Shown here one piece after another: positions 23,191 through 33,375 of a DNA stretch of 64,000 nt. The notes under the pieces are model-generated. The model made no database searches and was not told the DNA's origin. It was given only the letters and a program-made list of their open reading frames with translations. Position 1 is the first letter of the stretch. Every line of letters begins with the position of its first letter. A program made the position numbers and the translations under genes. This DNA comes from Tillandsia leiboldiana. Lineage: Eukaryota > Streptophyta > Magnoliopsida > Poales > Bromeliaceae. The stretch covers positions 995,315 through 1,059,314 of the forward strand of contig CM055082.1 in NCBI GenBank assembly GCA_029204045.2, in the 5' to 3' direction.

Positions 23191-23262
23191 ATCGAGCGGA
23201 TCCCGTCGCCGTCGTCGAAGGGGAGGGGGAGGAGGAGGAGGAGGAGGAGGAGGAGGAGGTGC
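23054..23262 (+). repeat. CT and GAG microsatellites in calmodulin leader
   Basis: Two (CT)n runs (about 23054-23093 and 23156-23184) and a (GGA)n run (about 23227-23259) end only a few bases before the calmodulin ATG. They are probably in the 5' UTR or core promoter, where CT-rich tracts are common in plants. Confidence 0.75.
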
Positions 23263-23266
23263 GATC

Positions 23267-25104
23267 ATGGCGGATCAGCTCACGGAAGACCAGATCGCCG
23301 AGTTCAAGGAGGCCTTCAGCTTGTTCGACAAGGACGGGGACGGTGAGATCGCCCTTTCTCCCTCTTCCTCGCTCGTCTCCGATTCGATCGAGCTCCGTTT
23401 CGCCCGATCTGATGCTCGATCCGATTGATTGTTTTGATCGATTTGAACCCCTTTTTTTTTCGGTGTCTTTTCATCGAATCGGGATTCGGCTAAACCCTAA
23501 TTGAAATTTGAACATAGATTCCTTTGCTATAGGGTTTTTATTCTTGCGTTACTATGAGTAGTTGGATTGAGCTATGATTAGAGCTTCATAGTTGTATGGT
23601 TGTTTGCTGAATCTGTTGCTTTTGGTAGATCAGTAGTATTAACATAAGAATTGTACATAAATGCGGTGGAAATAGTCACCTAATTGATAATTGAGGATTC
23701 TCTAGTTATACTAAGCTTGATATTCGCATCATACTGTTGTCGGAGAAGAAAAAGACCCTGATCGCAAATCATAGTATACCATTTATGGTTGTGCAAACTC
23801 AAAAGCCTAATTAGGGCATAGAACGCGGCCGCGCACAAAGGCTAGAGTTATTTTGTTGCTTTATGGTGGTAGTTTTACTTTGTTGTTAGTGGTGCATGTA
23901 GAGCATGTAATCTATACTGGTAGTTTCGGGCCCAAGTGATTGTTAAGACAGATGTTAAGTTGTCAGATGTGGGTTACGTTCGTGATTACGTGTAGCAGAC
24001 AATTAAGCTGCCTTTGCTTTTTTATAGCTTGACACACATCTTATTGAGTTTAAATACAGTAGCAGGATAGAGCGAGTCGTCAAAGACGTAACTACAACTG
24101 TATTGTAAATTTATGCCTCGGTGATTTCGTTGGAGTTGAGCTTCGTTGTTCAATATGCTCAAAGATCAATTTCTCTCAACATATTTCATTGAATTATTTC
24201 GGTGTAGCAAGGTCAATCTGTACTAAATGTTCTATCTTCGTCTAATTCAATTGATAACTGTGATGAGAATATTGTTGATTTATATACTTTAACTTGCTTC
24301 CAGAGCACTTTTGGCTGGTTATTGACATGTTGTTGCTTAGCCTGGAATCTTGTTGAAGTCTGGTAAAAATGTCACTCTTTACATGATGTGATTCTATCAA
24401 TATGCTTGTTTCCTTCTTTTTTTTTTTTTAAACCGTGCTATCATGGTAGAAATCAAATCAAGCATACGTACTATTTTCTTTGCTGAATGTTTAAACTAAG
24501 AAATAGTTACAAAATGGTGATTATTAGTCTATTGCACTCACTGTTTATAATTGTTACATTTTTTGCGTGAATGACCAAGGCAAATATATATTGGAGTTCT
24601 CTAAACAAATTTGACCCATTTATACTCTCTTCTTTTATGGGTTCCTTTTTTTTTTTTTTCTTCTTTATTTCATTCTAGACATGCTTCTGAATCTACAATG
24701 GTCATTTGTTAACAAGTTTTCTTCTGGCAGGTTGTATCACGACCAAGGAGCTAGGGACGGTGATGCGATCACTCGGCCAGAATCCAACTGAGGCGGAGCT
24801 GCAGGACATGATCAACGAGGTGGACGCAGATGGGAACGGCACAATCGACTTCCCCGAGTTCCTCAACCTCATGGCCCGCAAGATGAAGGACACAGACTCC
24901 GAGGAGGAGTTGCGGGAGGCCTTTAGGGTTTTTGACAAGGACCAGAACGGCTTCATCTCCGCCGCAGAGCTCCGCCATGTCATGACCAACCTCGGGGAGA
25001 AACTCACTGATGAGGAGGTTGAGGAGATGATCCGCGAAGCCGATGTGGATGGTGATGGCCAGATCAACTATGAAGAATTTGTCAAAATCATGATGGCCAA
25101 GTGA
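23267..25104 (+). CDS. CAM: Calmodulin
   Basis: Two exons, 23267-23342 and 24731-25104, joined within the Gly codon of the first EF-hand (DKDGDG|CITTKE), the intron position conserved in plant calmodulins. The product is 149 residues, the exact family length, starting MADQLTEDQIAEFKEAF. Four complete EF-hand loops: DKDGDGCITTKE, DADGNGTIDFPE, DKDQNGFISAAE, DVDGDGQINYEE. The central linker MARKMKDTDSEEELREAF and C-terminal VKIMMAK are as in canonical plant CaM; there is no C-terminal prenylation CaaX extension. It is the Ca2+ sensor that binds kinases, channels and transcription factors in cytosol and nucleus. Compared with canonical CaM from memory the changes are conservative (E7, A11, R/K and I/V swaps). 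The intron is about 1.4 kb. Confidence 0.98.
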
Positions 25105-26132
25105 AAAGAAACAACAATAACGGATAGTGATATTAGCATAGCAGAAAATACTATTTACCGGAGCATGTGCTGTGAACCTGGTCAGTGTTTATATGGTAGA
25201 CTTGACCACGTAATCTCTCAATAACAATTTCTGCACTAATATCACTGTCTATGGACTTCGCTTCTTCTGCACGCAGCATCGTTTGGTTTCCATCCCAATA
25301 GTAGTTATTCTCTTTAGGTAGTATTATTACCTGTTTGACTAGTCTTTTATTGTGGAAAGAAGAAGAAAAAGATAAAAAAGGATTGGTTGTTCTTGGGGTT
25401 GGTTGGCTTGTGCTTTTATCGTGTGTTCTTACTAGTGTTCCTGCAATTTCTATTACCTGTTCTTTCATTTTCTTACGTTCCTTTGCAGTTTCTCTTATTT
25501 TACTGTAGTAGCTGTCTATTTCTAGAACGTGTGCTGGTTGCGAGAAAAATGCTATCCTGGTTGACTAATAATTGTTTTTTCTTTCATTTTCTCTTCATTT
25601 ATTTTTATATTTACTCAACAGTCACGTCATGTCATGTGGTTTACATTTGATAATCGTGTCTAATTTCCAGGGCCGGCCCTATCTCAATGTTTTCTTGGGC
25701 GATTTTTAGGGGGTTTTCGATTTTCTTTCCCAAAACAATTTTTTTTGGAGTAATGCTGCCCTGTGCAGTTTAAGATCTCACACCTCATTCATCCAAAAGC
25801 TCACATTTTCTATGTCTTATTATTATTATTATTATTTATTAAAAACTCATGGAAAGTAAGATTTATACCTATAAATAGGTGGACATGCAGTATTTTCCAA
25901 GTAAATATATATATTGAGATTACTGATACTTTTTATAACAAGGAAAGATGATCTGTATTATTAGAGATAGATTAGGAATTGTATACATATTAAAAATTAG
26001 CTACTAAAAGTAAAGTAAATAGCAGGTGAAATTTAGAATCTCTAGGAGAACATAATAGATCATTTACAAACAAAGATTCTTTTGAGGGCAATAAAAGAAG
26101 ATAGATGACAACAGCTACTGCAAACCATTTCA
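25105..26132. other. Convergent 3' flanks of calmodulin and SIP2
   Basis: Contains the presumed calmodulin 3' UTR (to about 25650) and AT-rich sequence. A degenerate MITE-like block at about 25750-25905 has ends TAATGCTGCCCTGTGCAGT and, in reverse, AAATACTGCATGTCCACCT. No gene is recognised. Confidence 0.45.
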
Positions 26133-28020
26133 CTATAATTGAAATTTGAGTTCTTCTCGGCGTCTTCTTCTCCTATTTAGCTTACGGGGATTAACGTACA
26201 AACTCGCGACCCATACTCCGAGCAGAGTCGCCTCCATCGGGGCGAGCCAGTATACACACAGGTGTTCCTTCGTCAGGTGCTGCCCTTGGGCGTACGCCCA
26301 ACCAAAGGCCTGTTCAAAAACAATAAATTTAAAAGCTAAATTTACACAAATTCACATTAACAAGTTTACCAAGTATGCACTCTCCCAATGAACCAAAAAT
26401 TAACTCATTCTGTTTATTGTGAAAGAGTTTTACTCTTTTGGGAGCATTTACATTCCAGTTTAGAGCTTCTCATGTTTGTTCACATCCCTCTGGTTAGTAT
26501 GCAGAGTGAATACCAGGTTATTTTATTTTTCAACAGTAACGAGTCAAGTATATAGATCAAAATTCCAAATATACTTCTTCAGCAGCTAGAAATTATATAT
26601 GCAGCCGTTTCTGGCTACCTTCTAATTCAATACTTCATTTTCCTGTGGTGTTCTAGTTGGTTCCCAACCTTTGCAATTCCTTATTAAAATCTTACCCTAT
26701 CAGATGAATTATTCTGTTAACTTGCACAGTCCAAATTCGTCGTCTAATTCCTACACCGTAACTTTTCCCAGAAAGAAAAATCATCTGGATAAAGTTGCAC
26801 TTTTTGATAACAATTTTTAGTGACGCATATAAGATTGCAACTGGATGCTTACGCCGACTATAAACTCCTAAAATGGTTACGGCCCCTAATGCAGTTTACC
26901 TCCAGTTTGACTAACATACTATAGAGCTTCGGATGCATCAACTAGAAGAAACGATCCGACACAACCGATAACAAATAATTAAGGGGGAAATTGGACACGC
27001 ACCGCAGCTGGATTCATGATTCCACCAGTCATATCAGAGGATAAGATGTGGCACACAACCTTCGAAATGCTCGATATCCACATTTTCGTAGATGAGCTCT
27101 TCCTGGACTTCTTTAGCCAAAGGGAGACGACCACAATAGTTAATGAAAGCAGTCCCTCAGTTAATGCTCCATGATGCATTTCGACATTCAAACGCGGTCC
27201 AAAAGCCGCTGCAGGAAAGGTTGTATTGACAAACCAAACACCAAAAATAGAACCAAGCACCTGGAATATCAAAGTTAAGCTTTAGAATAACCTGACCGAA
27301 ATTGGGCTTTTGCAAACATAATCTCTGTTTTTTTTTTTTTTTTTCAAGCATTGTAACTTTGATCCAACTTTTTGGTTTTTGAAGCTTTGCTGAGATTATC
27401 TTCGATGGACCGAACTACTCCCAACCCACATTGCACATCTTGGTCCATAAAACACACTTTTGGCCCAAAAATCACAATATCAAGGTTGCAAAATCCATCC
27501 AAAATCAGCAGAAACAATTACATAGCATGAGCATTAATATTTAATAGGTATCCAAACAAAGTATATTTAAGCAACAGTGAATTAGAATTCGATGCTATTA
27601 CTGCGATTTGGGTGTAAACTAACAAATCCCATTTCAACCCAAGCATCAATTATACAAATATCAAACATCAATATACACATCGCATCTCACCTGAGCAGGA
27701 ATTCTTACGAAAACCACGAAGAGGAACCCTTCGAAATCCCCGCAAACCCCATAGCAGAGCACTATCAAAGGGTTATACGATCCACCTCCCATCCTCTTCC
27801 CCAGCAACGAGAACCAGTACAAGTAAAGCACCGCGAGGGGCCCCTTGATCACTAAATCCCTAAAACTCGCCCCCGACCCCAAAATCCCGCACGCCAAGAA
27901 CCTTACTACGGATCCCAACCAAACCCACATGAAGGACACGAAGAGGTCCGAGGCCACGAGCTCGGTTCGCGATATGGGTTCGCCTCCGCCATTGCTACCG
28001 TCATCGTCGTCCCTCCTCAT
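26133..28020 (-). CDS. SIP2-1: Small basic intrinsic protein, SIP2-type aquaporin
   Basis: Three exons on the minus strand: 28020-27691, 27260-27003, 26309-26133; 254 residues. It is a member of the MIP channel family; SIPs reside in the ER membrane. The first half-pore motif is SYNPL (NPL in place of NPA, the SIP2 hallmark) and the second is GGIMNPAAAF (NPA). Other family landmarks: LFVSFMWVWLGSVVRF, GRI-type VRIPAQ|VLGSIFGVWFVN, GPRLNVEMHHGALTEGLL, WISSISKVVCHILSSDMTGG, GWAYAQGQHLTKEHLCVYWLAP. The N-terminus is acidic and Gly-rich (RRDDDDGSNGGGEP). The C-terminus ends in six arginines and a short polar tail, a basic cytosolic end in keeping with the family name. Substrate is uncertain: SIP2 shows little water transport in the literature I know. 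The gene is divergent from the bL36m gene. Confidence 0.93.
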
Positions 28021-29261
28021 CCAAATGGAAGGTGGTGGTGGTGGTGGTGGTGGTGGGCGGTGGAAGAAGCATGGTGAGGAGAGGGTGGTGTTAGGGTTTT
28101 GTGGGGAGGAGGAGAAGGAGTCGGGGTATTTGAGGTGGGGGAAATGCTGTTTAGGGTTAGGGTTCCCCAGCCTTAGGGAGTCGGAGAGAAGGGGGGGGGG
28201 AGGTGACGGTTGTGGGGAGGGAGAGTCGAAGAGGCAAAAATACGGATTATAAAGGTGGATTAAATTACTAATAGGCCCTTGCACTATTTTGCAATTACTC
28301 CACCAAAAATTTAAAAAAAAGGAAACGTTGAGGGGGCTATTTGATAAATGACTACTTCCTCTTGAATTCGAAGGGTTCTCCGTACATTTTAGCCTCGCGA
28401 AAGAGAACCCCTAAAAAATCCCAATCGAGGGAAAAAGTTTTCGCCCTCTTCGCGAAACCCTCGCTCCGTCCTCTGTTCTCACCTCTCCTCTCCCATTCCG
28501 ATCTTCGTGGCCACCATAGAATAAGGTGCGCGCTCTCTCTCTCTCTCCCTCTTTGTGTGTGGTAAGCAAGGCTATGGATCAAACGAGTTAGGGTTTGATC
28601 CTTCTTCTTCTTCTTCCATTGATCACCTCCTTTTTTTCTTTTTTTCTTTTTTTTTTCTGAATCTTCTGTTTAACTGTAACGCTTGATCTTCGCAGTTTTG
28701 TCAAATGGATATTTTTTCGGCATTTAAAACTCAGATTCAACTTTTCTAGCTACAACCATTTTTTTAAAAAAATTACTTGCTACTCTAATTCATAGGAAAA
28801 GATTGGTTACTTTGCTTATTATTCATGGCTAATTCTACTTTTGTAAACTGTAAGATATTCAGATTTTTGCGGGTGGAGACCACGACATTAGTGTAGTGTG
28901 TTGCATGTTACACTCTTCAAAGTTCTCCGTAATGATCGAAAAGATATCTCGGTACTAAACTATTGATATTGGTATCCACATTGCTACAGTTCCTAAACTT
29001 GTTTGTAATACATAAAATTTAGCTTGAATTGCCATGTCTTCATCATACACTCTATGGAATAGTAAGGAAGGGAAGGTTTTTTTACGGAAAAAAGAAGAAT
29101 AGAGAACTTTGTGGTCTGAATGTTAATGTATAATTTTCAATCTTCCTTGAGTTGCAGGTTTGTGCTAACTCATGATTTTCTCTTTTAGTTAGTTTTATGA
29201 TCTCACCTCTTTCTATCTGAGTTTTTAAGTTTCGTTGCTGCTCTTTATATCTTTAACAGCA
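28021..29261. promoter_or_regulatory. Bidirectional intergenic region between SIP2 and bL36m
   Basis: Includes the SIP2 leader with a (GGT)n run (about 28031-28056), then AT-rich sequence. A GC-richer leader (about 28370-28530) follows for the ribosomal protein gene. A donor-like ATAAG|GTGCGC at about 28524 and the acceptor TTTAACAG at 29259, two bases before the ATG, suggest a 5' UTR intron of about 0.7 kb. Confidence 0.45.
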
Positions 29262-30115
29262 ATGAAGGTGAGGTCGTCCGTGAGGAAGCTCTGCGAATTC
29301 TGTAGGACAGTTAAACGCCGTGGGAAAGTTTACGTGCTATGTACCGCCAATCCCAAGCATAAACAGAGGCAGGGCATATCCTCGTTTGCTTACGAGGGTC
29401 CGCTGCCTCCTGTGTACGTACTTAAGACCGTAGTCTCTTGTTCATTTTGTCTTTTCTTTTAGTTCCATGTCTCATCAGTTAGAAAATACAAAAATTTTGC
29501 TTTTATACTATTTTTTGGTTGGGTTTGATACCATGTTACATATTCCAGTCGAAAGGGGCACCTCTGCATTCGTAACAAGTTTGTGTATATATTTAATTAA
29601 TGGATTACGTAGGAAACTGAATCCTGGTCAAGTTCCGGGCGTATTGAGTAGGATAATATATCTAGGATAAATGCAAAACAGGTCTCGAAATTTTAGTTGT
29701 TTTATCTGGGTAGATGGGTAAACTAGGTCAAACAGTGAAAAAGGAAGGGATTTCTTGCTGGTGATTTACTCTCTTATTAAAGTTTGGAAGAATCAAAAGC
29801 TTTGTTATGTGAGATCAAATACTGCATTAATGTGTTTATTGCCGTTTAGTGCAACTTGCCAAAGTACTCTTCGCCGCTTAACAATAGCAGCTAATACGAT
29901 ACCTTCTACAATTCCGGATTCAGCTTACATACTGCATTTACTTTTATTTTTTGGTCTTCTTTCTTTTTTTTCCCGCCTACCACCCTCTTACCTCTTTTGT
30001 TTTGTCTAATTTCTCTTCTGATTACAGGTCCTCGGAAGTTTCCAAGAAAGAAACATCAACCACCATCAACTGGCCCATAGGTTTGGCATCAATTTTGAAG
30101 AAAGAAGAGAAATAA
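29262..30115 (+). CDS. Ribosomal protein bL36, mitochondrial type
   Basis: Two exons, 29262-29413 and 30028-30115, giving 79 residues. The first 38 or so residues are the bL36 fold: MKVRSSVRKLCEFCRTVKRR and then GKVYVLCTANPKHKQRQG, with the C-x2-C...C...H zinc ligands (C11, C14, C27, H33). It is a small protein of the large subunit of bacterial-type ribosomes. Chloroplast L36 is usually plastid-encoded and lacks a C-terminal extension, so a nuclear, extended, intron-containing copy points to the mitochondrial ribosome. The extension reads SSFAYEGPLPPVSSEVSKKE and then TSTTINWPIGLASILKKEEK. The second exon frame was chosen because only it yields the family-like NWPxGLASxLK end; the two other frames give unrelated sequence. 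Confidence 0.88.
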
Positions 30116-30619
30116 ATGGCAGTGCATTTCAAAAATTAGGGCGCATTTGGTTTCTGGATGTTCTCTCGTACACTTTAAGTTGTCTATTTGTCGTCATTTT
30201 AAGGTGTCAAAGTTGTATTGGAATAATAATACATCAGGGTTAACCAAGACATTTTTGACCCCATTTTTGGGTATTAGATCAGTTATGTAAGTTTTAAGAT
30301 GATGTCCTTTTTCTCAGTTTCTGTTATTTTATTTTTGCAAAGATTTGTTTATGGTTAACACTTGGTTTTTCAAAATTCTATGGACTTGTTTATGTTTGGT
30401 TGTGAGTAATCCTAAATGAGAATGATGTTCTTAGCTTGTCATTCCTGTAGTAGTTTTATCTCTCTAATAAGTGCTGCATTTCTATGGGAGCTCTTCAGAG
30501 AATCTCTCTGTTGTGCCTTTGAGCTTGAGCACGCACGTGCGTGGAGTGTGCGCATGTGAAAATATTGGATTTTATAAGTACAATTATACATAAATTCCCA
30601 TGTAAATTTTCGTCATTTG

Positions 30620-30850
30620 TGCGGCAGAGAGGGATGTTGAAGTTCATCATTTGTGCAAGCAGCTAAATGTTACTACGCAGGAGAGAAAATTTGATGATTT
30701 GGTGCAGCAATTAAAAGAATGTTGCCGAGATCATCGAAAGCTGAAAACAAATCGATATATTTTGAAGTACAAAACACCTTCTACCTGGCACTTGTTGATT
30801 GAAATTCCCTTCTTTGATCTGATGATCCTCCCCTTATGCTGCTGCTAACC
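30620..30850 (+). other. Orphan coding-like stretch
   Basis: Open for about 75 codons around 30651-30848 with a protein-like composition, e.g. LCKQLNVTTQERKFDDLVQQ followed by LKECCRDHRKLK. It has no recognised domain, is preceded by a pyrimidine-poor AG, and has no clear partner exon. It could be a gene relic or chance. The rest of 30116-30935 is 3' flank of both neighbours. Confidence 0.2.
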
Positions 30851-30935
30851 ATTCCATCTCTGTACTGAGTGCATTAGGAACATATAAGCTTCCAACTTTC
30901 TAAAGAAGCAGAAGCAAATCAAAGGGAACTAAAAA

Positions 30936-32258
30936 TCAATCTTGATTCTCCTCCTCAGATCGAAACTCCAAATCGCTAACATCTGCAGTAGCGCTTCGTT
31001 CATCTCGACCTTCGAAAATTGAAGCAGCCCAATCTCCATCACATGTACCAGCTATTAATCCATTGCTCCCCTCATTACATCTCTCAGCAAGCTCCTGCAC
31101 ACATCCTACTGAATTGGTATTTCGACGCCCCAGTAAAACAAGTTCAAGCATATTCCTCCGCGCCGCATAAACAGGATTAGGCTCGACTAAACAACCTCTT
31201 CTGTATGCTTCTCTCAGGAAAACAGTTTGATTGCCCCCTTTAGTTGAAATATAGAAAATGCCGGGGTGCTTAAGAATAAGCTCCCTCACATTCACTTCCA
31301 TGCTAAAATCTCTTCTAAAATGAGACAGCCTTTCGACCGGAGTCATCTTCTCCACCATCAAGCTTAGAAACTCATGAAGAACACCGACAGCGCGCTTCTC
31401 AAAGCGCTCGACATTGCCCGCATGGTTAACGCCCTTCTTCTCGTAAGGGTTCAAATAAGGGAGTCTCTGCCAATTCTTTAGCTTCTCTCTGAAGCCCTTT
31501 TCGATCTTAAAACCAGTCGGAAAATTTATCGGGAAAGCATACTTGGTCTCGAATTCACTTAACCATTTTTCTGTGTACTCTTTCACCCTCCATTTCTCAA
31601 CCTCTGCTTCAGCTAAGCTTTCGTCCTTCGAAACCAATTGTAAAGTATCGGGCGATATTATCGTAAAATCACCAGGATAATTCGGAAGGATAGAGTTTCT
31701 AAAATCATCAGGCAAACCCAATTCTTTTCTAATGAGCCACAGCGCATGTAGGTTTAAACTCCCATCGGTCGAGATCATCAGAAGCTTCTTCAATCTTTGA
31801 ACAGTTGCTAATTCCGCTTCGCTGATGGCCGTAGCTTCCTTCTCAATTAAGTCCAGCATCTTTCGAGTAACCTCACAACAAACATTCTTTTTAACTGGGT
31901 GTGTATAAATCTTGAATATGTGAGGATACTTGCTGAGAAAAGCACCTACTGGTATGTTCAAACCAACTTCATATTTCCATTTTGAAAGGAGTTGAACAGA
32001 TGCAAAGCCCTTCCTCTGATTCGACATCAATTCATGCAAACTCAATACTAAATTCAGCTTCTTTACTTGATCCATAAGTTTATCGAGCCTGAGATCTCTT
32101 GTTCTATTTTCTAATCGAGTTCGCGCGGAATCGACTGGCTTTTTCCATCTCTTCTGTAGATTGTAGTTAAATGGGCCCCATAAAAAGGCCTCTCTTTGTT
32201 GGCGCGGACGACCTGTTCGCAAAATTGCCAACCTAAAGGTTCCCAATGCCGTCACCAT
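30936..32258 (-). CDS. PORR-domain (plant organelle RNA recognition) protein, probably mitochondrial
   Basis: An uninterrupted coding region of 440 residues from ATG 32258; an upstream in-frame ATG at 32306 would add 16 residues. I prefer 32258 because the added stretch contains CTGCAG, a plausible 5'-UTR splice acceptor, and the shorter start gives a basic presequence (MVTALGTFRLAILRTGRPRQ). The PORR domain (old DUF860) begins at about residue 50 with TRDLRLDKLMDQVKKLNLVL and continues through LSKYPHIFKIYTHP, LLMISTDGSLNLHALWLIRK, LGLPDDFRNSILPNYPGDF, and EKRAVGVLHEFLSLMVEK to LILKHPGIFYISTKGGNQTV and FLREAY. The family (WTF1, RPD1, WTF9) promotes group II intron splicing in plastids or mitochondria. 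The C-terminal 60 residues are variable and acidic. A GC-rich patch at 32830-32910 may be its leader exon. Confidence 0.92.
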   Translation of the reverse strand: MVTALGTFRLAILRTGRPRQQREAFLWGPFNYNLQKRWKKPVDSARTRLENRTRDLRLDKLMDQVKKLNLVLSLHELMSNQRKGFASVQLLSKWKYEVGLNIPVGAFLSKYPHIFKIYTHPVKKNVCCEVTRKMLDLIEKEATAISEAELATVQRLKKLLMISTDGSLNLHALWLIRKELGLPDDFRNSILPNYPGDFTIISPDTLQLVSKDESLAEAEVEKWRVKEYTEKWLSEFETKYAFPINFPTGFKIEKGFREKLKNWQRLPYLNPYEKKGVNHAGNVERFEKRAVGVLHEFLSLMVEKMTPVERLSHFRRDFSMEVNVRELILKHPGIFYISTKGGNQTVFLREAYRRGCLVEPNPVYAARRNMLELVLLGRRNTNSVGCVQELAERCNEGSNGLIAGTCDGDWAASIFEGRDERSATADVSDLEFRSEEENQD

Positions 32259-33375
32259 TTTATCATTAACTTTCTTCGGTCCTGCAGCATTGAAGTGAAC
32301 TGTCATATTTTATGAGATATCTCAAAAAATAACAAGATAAAGTTTGTAATCTATAATGCCTCTAACCTGTGATGGAAATCAGAGTTGTGATAGGTTTTTC
32401 TGTTTGGCTCCACTTCTGCTTCTGCTAACAGCCATAGCCATCTTAAATAGATCATTAGCAAGTAGAACACTCTAGAGCTTTCACTACAGCAAGAATCTGA
32501 TTTGACACTTGTAATTCTGCATAAAAGATATACTACTACTTTAAATAATACTATTCTGATTAAAGTACTGCATATTACAGCAGAAGAAATCCGTTGAAAT
32601 GGGTTTCTAAATTTACCAAAAATGAGTGATTCAAAGAGAAAGTAGGAACAGAAAAAAAAAAAAAAAAAAAAACTCGCAAAACGGATCATTGGGGAATTTC
32701 TTCAAACAGGTAACATGCAAAAGCCTACATTTAATATCATCATCATCGATATATGTATTTAAAATCAAAAGAGACGAAGTGATCGGTACTAAGTTCATGT
32801 TTTGGTGTATTTAGAGGTGAATTTTTACAGGGAAAGAGAAAGTGGATTCAGCGCCACTACCGACCCCGGAGATGGTTGCGCGGTTGAAGCTCCAGGATGA
32901 AGCAGAGTAGCTTTTACTCACTCTCTCTAAATAGAAAAATGTGCGTGTAAGTCCCTGGCACATTTCGATATTGTGACTTGCCCCATGTTTTTTTTTTTTT
33001 TTTTTAACTTTGAACAATTGGGAAAAATGTGACTGGATGGTCCCTGTATTATCACTCGATAGCACCTTAGTCCTTTTAGGTTTAACTTACTTTTATCTTT
33101 TAGTTTTACTCGTCTATTATTTTTGTAAAAAAATTAATTTTTGTTGTTCGGTTATTACGGTGTTTCGGATCAAGTTGCAATATTGGAATAGTCCAGGGTA
33201 AAAGTTACAGAAGAGTTGGGTCTGAGACACAGGAGCCACCAACGTACTGAGATATTATTAAACAGGATAAGAAGCCAAAAAATATAATAATAATAATAAT
33301 AAAAAATAAATTTCTATCTCTTTTTTTTCCAAAAAAAAAAATAAAAATTGCATTATACGAATAGGAACCCGAACA
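32259..33375. other. Divergent intergenic region between PORR and DUF3007-like genes
   Basis: Holds AT-rich sequence, an A-run (32650-32671) and a T-run (32987-33005). A GC-richer patch at about 32825-32910 is flanked on the minus strand by a donor-like CCCT|GTAAAAATT. I read it as a possible 5' leader exon of the PORR gene. No independent gene can be supported. Confidence 0.4.
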
